Assembly (NCBI GenBank): GCA_017508345.1
Contig: JAFVZD010000078.1
Span: 1-5,329, forward strand
Reading direction: 5' to 3'
DNA from: Clostridia bacterium
GTDB lineage: Bacteria; Bacillota_A; Clostridia; Christensenellales; UBA1242
DNA length: 5,329 nt
Position 1 is the stretch's first letter, and each line of letters starts with the position of its first letter. The translations under genes and the position numbers were made by a program. Below, in pieces: positions 1-5,329 of the stretch. The notes beneath the pieces were generated by a model that was not told the origin of the DNA, did no database searches, and saw only the letters and a program-made list of their open reading frames with translations.

Positions 1-504
1 AATGTGATTATCCATGAGATAGCACATCAGTGGTGGTATGGGGTAGTGGGTAGCAATGAGTGTGAGCATGCGTGGATGGATGAGGCATTGACTGAGTATA
101 CTACTGCTTTGTTTTATGACAAAAATGTAGGTTATGAATTGACTACGAGTGAAGTATTGAGTAATGCTCTGAATTCGTATTTGCTATTTTGTGATGTATA
201 TAGAGAGGTGTATGGCGAACTCAATAGTAGTATGAATAGGAATATACATGACTTTGATACAGAGACAGAATATGTATATCTAACTTATGTAAAAGGAGTG
301 CTCATGTTTGATAGTATTGCAGATGTAATAGGACAGAGCAAAATGGAGAAGTGTCTAAAAGAGTATTATGAGAGTAATGCTATGTGTAATGCTAAACCTA
401 GTGATATGGTGGAATGCTTTGCGAGAACATCAAAAAAGGATTTGGGCAAATTCATAATGTCATGGCTAGATGGTAGTGTAGTATTGGAGGAATTATCAAG
501 ATAA
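1..504 (+). CDS. M1-family zinc metallopeptidase (aminopeptidase), C-terminal fragment
   Basis: The reading frame is open from the first base, so this is the 3' part of a longer gene; 167 residues are visible. Seen: the gluzincin motif HEIAH (fragment residues 5-9), followed after exactly 18 residues by the third zinc ligand Glu28 in DEALTEY. This HExxH-x18-E spacing is characteristic of M1 peptidases, with His5 and His9 as the other ligands and Glu6 as the catalytic base. Tyr96 in YVKG fits the transition-state tyrosine that family members carry in a YxKG motif. The tail WLDGSVV resembles the usual end of short bacterial M1 proteins that lack a large C-terminal helical domain. Known of the family: these enzymes remove N-terminal residues from peptides. 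Not visible: the N-terminal beta domain, the GxMEN substrate-binding motif and any signal or membrane segment, so location and specificity are open. The GTG at position 4 is internal, not a start. The gene converges on the oxidoreductase and ends 37 bases from its stop. Confidence 0.9.
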   Translation, partial: NVIIHEIAHQWWYGVVGSNECEHAWMDEALTEYTTALFYDKNVGYELTTSEVLSNALNSYLLFCDVYREVYGELNSSMNRNIHDFDTETEYVYLTYVKGVLMFDSIADVIGQSKMEKCLKEYYESNAMCNAKPSDMVECFARTSKKDLGKFIMSWLDGSVVLEELSR

Positions 505-509
505 CAAAA

Positions 510-534
510 AAACATCGCTAACTTAGCGATGTTT
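510..534. terminator. Bidirectional intrinsic terminator between convergent genes
   Basis: A perfect 11-bp inverted repeat (arms 510-520 and 524-534) encloses a three-base loop. It lies entirely in the 37-bp gap between two convergent stop codons. Read on the minus strand, the stem is followed at once by a run of T (complement of the A run at 506-512), the classic terminator form for the oxidoreductase transcript. Read on the plus strand, the stem is followed by a less regular T-rich stretch (TTTAACTTTA, partly inside the stem), so termination of the peptidase transcript is probably weaker but plausible. Confidence 0.88.
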
Positions 535-541
535 AACTTTA

Positions 542-3500
542 TTAGTCATTGGATAATTTTTTTAGTTTTTGATATAATTGGTCGTTTTGCTCTTTTGCTA
601 GGTTGAGTAATTCGTTGGCGTTATCTGGTGAGGTCTTGAATAAATTAGCAAAACGGCGTTGGGTTTTGGCAAATTCTACATAATCCATAGTAGGTTCGCC
701 ACTATCTAGATGTAGTTTTTGGGTACTAGGGTTATAGTGGAAAAGGTGCCAGTAACCGCTCTGTACTGCTTGACGCTCAATGAGTGTAGTATTGGACATA
801 TCTATACCATGATTGATACATGGTGCGTATGCTATAATGATAGATGGTCCACGATGCATTTGAGCCTCTCGCATACAATTGAGAGTATGTGCCATATTGG
901 CGCCAAGGCTAACTTGTGCAACATATGCGTTAGGGTAATTGAGTGCCATCATACTGAGTGATTTGCGTGCGTTGCGTTTGCCGGCATTTGCAAATTTTGC
1001 GACTGCTCCGGTAGGAGTAGCCTTGGAGGATTGTCCACCCGTGTTGCTATATACTTGGGTATCTAATACTAGAATATTCACATCCATATTGCTAGCCAAT
1101 ACATGGTCAAGACCGCCAAATCCTATATCATAAGCCCAACCATCACCACCAATGATCCAAACGGATTTTTGGTATAATTTGTCTTGGGATGCTAGTATAT
1201 CACGAATAGTATTCTTGAGTTTGCCTTTGGCTGTCTTGTATTCTTTTTGGAGAGTGGCTATTAAGGTATCACAAATTACCTTGTTTTTGTCCAAGTCATT
1301 ATCCATATTTAGCCAATTTGTTAATTCGGCAGATGAAGTGGAGCCAAGAGTAAGTACTGAGTGAATGAGGGTGGTGAGTTCGTTCACTTGGGTATCCAAC
1401 GCGATACGCATACCTAATCCAAATTCGGCATTATCCTCAAATAGACTATTTGCCCACGCTGGACCATGTCCCTGTGAATCTACCGTGTATGGACATGCTG
1501 GGTAACTACCACCATATATACTACTACAACCTGTAGCATTGGCTATGAGCATACTATCGCCGAATAATTGAGTAGCCATTTTGATATAGGCAGTTTCTCC
1601 GCAGCCAGCACATGCGCCACTGTATTGGAAATAGCATGGTGCAAATTGCAAGCCCTTGAAGTTGGCTTTGTTGATGGCGGATGCATCGTTTGTTAGTTTG
1701 CTAGCAAAAATATGATATTTGTGCTGTTTTTTGATTTGGGTAGCACCGTCACTCATTACCAAGGCTTTTTTGATGCTAGGGCAGACATTTACACAGCATC
1801 CACATCCAGTACAATCTAGTGGGCTTATTTGGATGCGATATTCTTTGTCTTGGTAGCCCTTTGCACAAACGGTGACAAAGCCTTTTGGGGTAGGAGTGGA
1901 TTTGTCCACGATTACTGCACGAATAGCACCATGAGGACAAATTGTGCTACACATATTGCATTGGATACAATTCTCTGGTATCCATTCTGGTATATCTTGG
2001 GCTATGCCGCGTTTTTCGAATCGTGATGTATCAGTAGGCACACTGCCATCAGCAGAGAATGTGCTGGTAGGTAGGTTGTCTCCCTGTAATCTTGCTATTG
2101 GTTGCATAATGTTTTTGCTAAATGTGTTTTGAGTAGTGGTGTACTGAGTGGTGACTGTATTTTCTGCATTTTCCCAATCTGGTGTAATATCTACCTTTTG
2201 GACAAGAGTAGCACCTTTTTGGATTGCTTGGTGATTCATCTGTACTACTTTTTCACCAGCTTTTGAGTAGGATTTTGTAGCGAAATCCTGCATGTGTTGG
2301 ATAGCATTAGGGAAAGGTAGGATATTTAGGGCAAAGAAAGCGGATTGCATAATTGTATTGATTTTACCTCTCAAACCAATACTTTCTGCGAGGTCAAAAG
2401 CGTTAATGATATATAGCTGGATATTGCGTCTATATAGTTCTTGTCTGAAAGATGCTGGTAGATTGTCACGAATATTCTCTGGTGTCCAATTGCAGTTGAG
2501 TAGTAATTTGCCACCATCTTTTAGTGAACTCAGTATATTGTATTTGCCTATAAATCTAGGGTTGTGACATGCTACAAAGTCTGCGGTAGTAATATTGTAT
2601 GGGGCAAGTATAGGGGTGTCGCTAAAACGCAAATGGCTAATGGTAACACTACCACTTTTTTTGCTATCATACACAAAGTATCCTTGTGCATAATAATCTG
2701 TATTATCACCTACCATTTTGATGGTGTTTTTGTTGGCACTAACTGTACCATCACTACCTAATCCATAGAATATACAACTAGTACCGTGGAATGGTAGTGG
2801 ATAGTGGTGTGTATCAAGACTAGTGTGTAGTATGTCATCATGGATACCAATGGTAAAGTGGTTTTTTCCATTTTTGTGTGTATTCTCAATTACTGCATAC
2901 GCATCACTAGGTGTAAAGTCTTTTCCACCTAGACCATATCTACCACCCAATACAGTGATGTTACTTCTACCGCATTCTGCTAGTGCTGTTATGCAATCTA
3001 GATAAAGTGGTTCTCCTAGGCTACCAGGTTCTTTTGTTCTATCCAATACTGTCATATATTTTATAGATTTGGGGATTGCTTGACAAAAGTCTTTTGCGTA
3101 GAATGGACGATATAGGCGGACTTTGAGTAGGCCAGTCTTTTCTTTTTCTGTTTTGTTTAGTTCGTCGATTACGGACTGAATAGTATCCGCACTGCTACCC
3201 ATAGTCACAATCAATTTTGTGGCGTTCTTTGGTCCGCAGTACTCATAAGGAGAGTATTGTCTACCTGTGATTTGGGCAAAAAGCTCTAGTGCGTCCAAAT
3301 AGTGTTGGCGTACATTTTGGTAGTAAACTTCGCATGCTTCGCGGTTTTGAAAAAACACATCAGAGTTTTGTGCGGTACCATGTTGGCTAGGGTGCCTAGG
3401 GTCAATACCACGCTTGCGGTGGGCAAGAATGGCTTCTTTTGACATAAGGCGGGTGTATTCGTCATCTTCTAATACGCTAATTTTTTGAATCTCGTGTGAG

Positions 3501-4021
3501 GTGCGAAAACCATCAAAAAAGTGTAAGAATGGTACGCGACTATTGAGTGTGGTCATCATAGCAATAGTAGCAAAGTCATGTGCCTCTTGGACATTATTGC
3601 TGGCTAGCATTGCAAAACCAGTTTGACGGCATGCCATTACATCACTGTGATCACCAAATATATTTAGTGCGTGTGTGGCGATAGTGCGAGCGGATACATG
3701 GAAAACACATGGTAGTAATTCTCCTGCGATTTTGTACATATTAGGTATCATTAATAATAGCCCTTGGCTAGCAGTAAAGGTGGTGGTGAGACTACCTGCT
3801 AGTAGGCTACCATGCAGTGCACCTGCGGCACCGCCTTCGCTCTGCATCTCCACTATATTCATTATATTATTATATATGTTAGTTTTTTTCTTTGATGCCC
3901 ATTCATCACATGCCTCAGCCATAGGACTAGATGGCGTAATAGGGTAAATAATGGCTACATCGTTGGTAGCATATGCTGACATTGCTACTGCGGTGTTGCC
4001 GTCTAGTGATATTTTTTTCAT
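542..4021 (-). CDS. nifJ: Pyruvate:ferredoxin (flavodoxin) oxidoreductase, full-length single-chain form
   Basis: Known role: this cytoplasmic homodimer converts pyruvate and CoA to acetyl-CoA and CO2 and passes two electrons to ferredoxin or flavodoxin, feeding acetate formation, hydrogenase or other low-potential reactions. Seen over 1159 residues: an N-terminal thiamine-diphosphate pyrimidine-binding domain with YPITP (26-30), QSEGGAAGALHG (60-71) and SART (110-113); Thr29, Glu62 and Arg112 match active-site positions known in Desulfovibrio africanus. LDRTKEPGSLGEPLYLD (326-342) lies in the second domain, and YGLGSDGTVSANK (419-431) opens the CoA-binding region. An EKR segment sits at 669-671. 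Two 4Fe-4S clusters are expected from Cys685/688/691/695 and Cys737/740/743/747. The third, proximal cluster is expected from Cys804, Cys807, Cys832 and Cys1068. The cofactor motif GDGWAYDIG (959-967) is followed by Asn993. No key residue is missing. The length suits the Clostridium type without the C-terminal extension of the Desulfovibrio enzyme. The ATG start has an SD sequence eight bases upstream and gives the usual MKKISLDGNTAVA opening. Confidence 0.97.
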   Translation of the reverse strand: MKKISLDGNTAVAMSAYATNDVAIIYPITPSSPMAEACDEWASKKKTNIYNNIMNIVEMQSEGGAAGALHGSLLAGSLTTTFTASQGLLLMIPNMYKIAGELLPCVFHVSARTIATHALNIFGDHSDVMACRQTGFAMLASNNVQEAHDFATIAMMTTLNSRVPFLHFFDGFRTSHEIQKISVLEDDEYTRLMSKEAILAHRKRGIDPRHPSQHGTAQNSDVFFQNREACEVYYQNVRQHYLDALELFAQITGRQYSPYEYCGPKNATKLIVTMGSSADTIQSVIDELNKTEKEKTGLLKVRLYRPFYAKDFCQAIPKSIKYMTVLDRTKEPGSLGEPLYLDCITALAECGRSNITVLGGRYGLGGKDFTPSDAYAVIENTHKNGKNHFTIGIHDDILHTSLDTHHYPLPFHGTSCIFYGLGSDGTVSANKNTIKMVGDNTDYYAQGYFVYDSKKSGSVTISHLRFSDTPILAPYNITTADFVACHNPRFIGKYNILSSLKDGGKLLLNCNWTPENIRDNLPASFRQELYRRNIQLYIINAFDLAESIGLRGKINTIMQSAFFALNILPFPNAIQHMQDFATKSYSKAGEKVVQMNHQAIQKGATLVQKVDITPDWENAENTVTTQYTTTQNTFSKNIMQPIARLQGDNLPTSTFSADGSVPTDTSRFEKRGIAQDIPEWIPENCIQCNMCSTICPHGAIRAVIVDKSTPTPKGFVTVCAKGYQDKEYRIQISPLDCTGCGCCVNVCPSIKKALVMSDGATQIKKQHKYHIFASKLTNDASAINKANFKGLQFAPCYFQYSGACAGCGETAYIKMATQLFGDSMLIANATGCSSIYGGSYPACPYTVDSQGHGPAWANSLFEDNAEFGLGMRIALDTQVNELTTLIHSVLTLGSTSSAELTNWLNMDNDLDKNKVICDTLIATLQKEYKTAKGKLKNTIRDILASQDKLYQKSVWIIGGDGWAYDIGFGGLDHVLASNMDVNILVLDTQVYSNTGGQSSKATPTGAVAKFANAGKRNARKSLSMMALNYPNAYVAQVSLGANMAHTLNCMREAQMHRGPSIIIAYAPCINHGIDMSNTTLIERQAVQSGYWHLFHYNPSTQKLHLDSGEPTMDYVEFAKTQRRFANLFKTSPDNANELLNLAKEQNDQLYQKLKKLSND

Positions 4022-4029
4022 TGTAATTT

Positions 4030-4034
4030 CCTCC
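4030..4034 (-). promoter_or_regulatory. Ribosome binding site that fixes the oxidoreductase start
   Basis: The minus strand reads GGAGG here, eight bases before the ATG at 4019-4021. A longer in-frame reading would start at a TTG at 4034-4036, but that codon overlaps the GGAGG itself and has no ribosome binding site of its own. The ATG is therefore the start, and the five extra codons (M-E-E-I-T) are untranslated leader. Confidence 0.93.
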
Positions 4035-4035
4035 A

Positions 4036-4056
4036 ATAATTAGAGTATATAATTAT
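4036..4056. promoter_or_regulatory. Candidate operator: AT-rich dyad over the oxidoreductase -10 box
   Basis: ATAATTA (4036-4042) and TAATTAT (4050-4056) are perfect reverse complements separated by seven bases. The 21-bp dyad is centred on 4046, inside the -10 hexamer (4044-4049), and also covers the predicted start of transcription. Its size and position would suit a dimeric repressor that blocks RNA polymerase. It does not match a regulator site I know, and short dyads of A and T arise easily by chance in such sequence, so this remains an inference. Confidence 0.3.
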
Positions 4057-4072
4057 GTGCGAATTTAGTCAA
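4044..4072 (-). promoter_or_regulatory. Sigma-A promoter of the oxidoreductase gene
   Basis: On the minus strand, TTGACT (4067-4072) and TATACT (4044-4049) are separated by exactly 17 bases. Each box has one mismatch to the TTGACA/TATAAT consensus, so a strong promoter is expected, in keeping with a highly expressed catabolic enzyme. Transcription should begin near 4036-4038, leaving a leader of only about 15-17 bases with the ribosome binding site almost at its 5' end. Confidence 0.82.
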
Positions 4073-4100
4073 ACAAAACTGGAGGATTTTTTTAAATTAT

Positions 4101-4129
4101 TTGCTATTTTGTGTATTTTATGCTATAAT
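4101..4129 (+). promoter_or_regulatory. Sigma-A promoter with extended -10, upstream of truA
   Basis: TTGCTA (4101-4106, four of six matches to consensus) is followed after 17 bases by a perfect TATAAT (4124-4129). TG at 4121-4122, one base before the -10 box, makes it an extended -10 element, which compensates for the weaker -35. The predicted start of transcription is at 4135-4137, only 11-13 bases before the truA ATG and next to or inside the ribosome binding site. Confidence 0.8.
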
Positions 4130-4135
4130 TTAGAT

Positions 4136-4140
4136 AGGAG
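4136..4140 (+). promoter_or_regulatory. Ribosome binding site of truA
   Basis: AGGAG stands seven bases before the ATG at 4148. It is noteworthy because the predicted transcript starts at or just before these bases, so the Shine-Dalgarno sequence would be at the very 5' end of the message. Confidence 0.85.
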
Positions 4141-4147
4141 ATAAATT

Positions 4148-4882
4148 ATGAGAGTAAAAATGATTGTTCAATATTTAGGTACCAATTATAGTGGTTGGCA
4201 AGTACAACCCAATCAGGACACTATCCAAGGTAGGATTGAGGATGCGATAAAGAATGTAACTAATGAGGATGTAGAGGTGTATAGTAGTGGTAGGACGGAT
4301 GCTGGGGTACACGCCAAGGCACAAGTAGCACATTTTGATACGAATACAAGGATAAAGGCAGAGAAACTTGCGTACGCAATTAATGCACATTTGCCTAGTG
4401 ATATTAGGGTGTTGGATACACAGGCGGTTGATGATGATTGGCATGCTAGGTTTGATGTAAAGCAAAAGACATATCATTATTATTTTTATGCTAGCGAAGT
4501 TGATTTACCAATTTTGAGTAGTACTTTTGCTAGAGTTAGGACGGACTTTGATTATCACAGAGCGGTGAGCAATATCGGAGAATTTTTGGGAGAGCATGAT
4601 TTTGCGGGTTTTTGTAGTGCAAACACTCAGGCTAGTAGCACGGTGAGGACAATATTTGATATTAGTTTGGATGATTTGGGGGAATCCAAATATAGGTTGA
4701 GTGTGACGGGGAATGGTTTTTTGTATAATATGGTGCGTATTATAGCGGGAACTATTATAGAAATTGGATGCGGTAAAATTGATGGTAGCAAGCTAAAGGA
4801 GATAATAGCTAGCAAAGATAGGAACAGGGCAGGGCGTACTGCTAGTGCGTGTGGATTGCAATTATTTGAGGTGAAATATTAA
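4148..4882 (+). CDS. truA: tRNA pseudouridine(38-40) synthase TruA
   Basis: Known role: TruA isomerises uridines 38, 39 and 40 of the anticodon arm of many tRNAs to pseudouridine, which supports accurate reading and frame maintenance. It acts in the cytoplasm as a homodimer. Seen: the N-terminal opening YLGTNYSGWQVQPNQDTIQG (9-28) is typical of TruA; the catalytic motif GRTDAGVHA (48-56) carries the nucleophile Asp51; HARFDVKQKTYHYYFY (99-114) corresponds to the conserved HARF...KTY segment; NGFLYNMVRIIAGT (189-202) and the C-terminal RAGRTASACGLQL (227-239) complete the family pattern. At 244 residues the protein is of normal length and looks intact. The last motif has Arg and Ser where many homologues read AGPTAPA, a tolerated variation. 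The ATG has a good ribosome binding site and promoter. Arginine is coded mainly by AGG (10 of 15), unlike the oxidoreductase. It precedes rplM, a common Firmicute order, and no strong terminator separates them. Confidence 0.97.
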   Translation: MRVKMIVQYLGTNYSGWQVQPNQDTIQGRIEDAIKNVTNEDVEVYSSGRTDAGVHAKAQVAHFDTNTRIKAEKLAYAINAHLPSDIRVLDTQAVDDDWHARFDVKQKTYHYYFYASEVDLPILSSTFARVRTDFDYHRAVSNIGEFLGEHDFAGFCSANTQASSTVRTIFDISLDDLGESKYRLSVTGNGFLYNMVRIIAGTIIEIGCGKIDGSKLKEIIASKDRNRAGRTASACGLQLFEVKY

Positions 4883-4886
4883 TTTG

Positions 4887-4915
4887 TATGCAAAATATTG
4901 TATTTTATGCAAAAT
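4887..4915 (+). repeat. Two direct copies of TATGCAAAAT after truA
   Basis: The ten-base word TATGCAAAAT occurs at 4887-4896 and again at 4906-4915, a period of 19 bases, within 35 bases of the truA stop. Between and around the copies, AAAATA (4892-4897) can pair with TATTTT (4901-4906), and a flanking GC can pair across a two-base bulge. That hairpin is almost wholly A-T and lacks a following T run, so I do not call it a terminator. Function unknown. Confidence 0.5.
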
Positions 4916-4940
4916 TTGCGGAAAAAATTGATAAAAAGTC

Positions 4941-4969
4941 TTGACAAAATGCCATAAATTATATAAAAT
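4941..4969 (+). promoter_or_regulatory. Sigma-A promoter of rplM
   Basis: A perfect -35 box TTGACA (4941-4946) is followed after 17 bases by TAAAAT (4964-4969, five of six matches). The A-rich stretch just upstream (about 4921-4937) could act as an UP element for the alpha subunit of RNA polymerase, as expected for a ribosomal protein gene. Transcription should start near 4975-4977. Confidence 0.8.
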
Positions 4970-4975
4970 ATAACC

Positions 4976-5060
4976 AGTCTATTTTATTTTGGCGAATTAG
5001 CCCCTCATCAAGATACCTTAGATGTAGTATAATATTAAACATTTTTGGAGGATTTTCACT
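4976..5060 (+). promoter_or_regulatory. rplM leader, possible L13-type autoregulatory RNA
   Basis: The predicted 5' leader of about 85 bases is much longer than those of the other two promoters here. A structured L13 leader is known upstream of rplM in Firmicutes, where it is thought to mediate feedback control by the ribosomal protein. In this sequence I can see short pairings only: GGC/GCC (4991-4993 with 5000-5002), CATC/GATG (5006-5009 with 5021-5024) and ATAC/GTAT (5013-5016 with 5027-5030). The last two interleave and could form a pseudoknot. I cannot confirm a match to the known family by eye. Confidence 0.35.
5047..5051 (+). promoter_or_regulatory. Ribosome binding site of rplM
   Basis: GGAGG lies nine bases before the ATG at 5061, and supports that start rather than the second in-frame ATG four codons later. 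The protein start MKTF also matches other L13 sequences. Confidence 0.88.
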
Positions 5061-5329
5061 ATGAAAACTTTTATGCCAAAAGCGGCAGATATAGAGAGAA
5101 AGTGGTGGGTAATCGATGCTACGGATATGCCTCTAGGTAGGATTAGTAGTCAGGTTGCGGCTATTTTGCGTGGTAAGAACAAGCCAACCTATACACCACA
5201 TGCAGACATGGGTGATTATGTAATAGTAATCAACTCAGACAAGGTTGTGTTGACTGGTAACAAGCTCAACCAAAAGGTATTCAAGTACCACACACTCTAC
5301 CCAGGTGGAGACAAAGAAATACAATACAA
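5061..5329 (+). CDS. rplM: 50S ribosomal protein L13, N-terminal part
   Basis: Known role: L13 is an early-assembling protein of the large ribosomal subunit that binds 23S rRNA. Seen: 89 complete codons before the window ends; bacterial L13 is usually about 145 residues, so about 60% is present. The opening MKTFMPK, then ERKWWVIDA (12-20), PLGR (24-27), [15 protein letters not shown] (33-47), GDYVIVIN (51-58), KVVLTGNKL (61-69) and YPGG (80-83) follow the family in order without a break. In Firmicutes rpsI (ribosomal protein S9) normally follows rplM, so it is expected just beyond the window. The gene has its own strong promoter and a leader that may carry feedback control, and may also receive read-through from truA. 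Confidence 0.96.
   Translation, partial: MKTFMPKAADIERKWWVIDATDMPLGRISSQVAAILRGKNKPTYTPHADMGDYVIVINSDKVVLTGNKLNQKVFKYHTLYPGGDKEIQY

Noticed and set aside
4..504. GTG at position 4 as the true start of a 166-residue protein
   Set aside because: The frame is open to the window edge and the zinc motif begins four residues in; M1 peptidases need a large N-terminal region before HExxH, so the gene starts outside the window.
719..3947. Several plus-strand open frames of 60-91 codons inside the oxidoreductase gene
   Set aside because: They lie antisense to a fully conserved coding sequence, have no ribosome binding sites that stand out and no recognisable protein motifs; they are shadows of the real frame.
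4175..4815. Two minus-strand open frames of 100 and 62 codons inside truA
   Set aside because: They are antisense to an intact truA with all family motifs; their Ile/Leu/Ser/Pro-rich composition is what the complement of AT-rich coding DNA produces.
4909..4919. GCAAAATTTGC as a terminator stem for truA
   Set aside because: The symmetric word has only one central base, so it cannot form an RNA hairpin loop of usable size, and no T run follows.
5028..5033. Perfect TATAAT close to rplM as a second promoter
   Set aside because: No -35-like sequence lies 16-18 bases upstream and there is no TGn extension; it falls within the leader and is better explained by AT-rich sequence.
1..5329. Search for a mobile element, CRISPR array, tRNA, toxin-antitoxin or defence system
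   Set aside because: All coding space is taken by four recognisable housekeeping genes, the gaps are 178 bp or less, and no terminal inverted repeats, regularly spaced repeats or tRNA-like folds were seen.

Overview
The window is a compact stretch of bacterial chromosome, most likely from an anaerobic low-GC Firmicute of the Clostridia type. I base this on three things. It is AT-rich (roughly 40% G+C by eye). It has strong GGAGG-type ribosome binding sites and textbook sigma-A promoters with 17-bp spacers. It pairs a full-length single-chain pyruvate:ferredoxin oxidoreductase, an enzyme of anaerobic metabolism, with the truA-rplM gene order that is widespread in Firmicutes. The species cannot be named from this sequence.

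Layout from left to right: (1) 1-504, plus strand, the C-terminal part of an M1-family zinc aminopeptidase entering from outside the window. (2) 510-534, a perfect 11-bp hairpin between two convergent genes, apparently a shared terminator. (3) 542-4021, minus strand, a complete pyruvate:ferredoxin (flavodoxin) oxidoreductase of 1159 residues; a TTG-initiated reading five codons longer is not credible because that TTG overlaps the Shine-Dalgarno sequence. (4) 4022-4147, a 126-bp divergent intergenic region with one good promoter in each direction, both predicting very short leaders, plus an AT-rich dyad over the oxidoreductase -10 box. (5) 4148-4882, plus strand, complete truA (tRNA pseudouridine synthase, 244 residues). 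(6) 4883-5060, a 178-bp gap with a strong promoter and an approximately 85-nt leader for the next gene. (7) 5061 to the window end, plus strand, the first 89 codons of rplM (ribosomal protein L13). No gene-free stretch exceeds 300 bases.

The genes fall into separate units rather than one pathway. The oxidoreductase is a monocistronic central-carbon gene, bounded by its own promoter and terminator. truA and rplM are translation-related neighbours that are probably partly co-transcribed, with rplM boosted by its own promoter. The peptidase is an unrelated convergent neighbour.

I found no mobile element, CRISPR array, tRNA, rRNA or defence gene, and nothing that amounts to a new system. The items most worth checking are the near-absence of GATC in the window, the dyad over the oxidoreductase promoter, the possible structured leader before rplM, and the contrast in arginine codon use between the oxidoreductase and truA.
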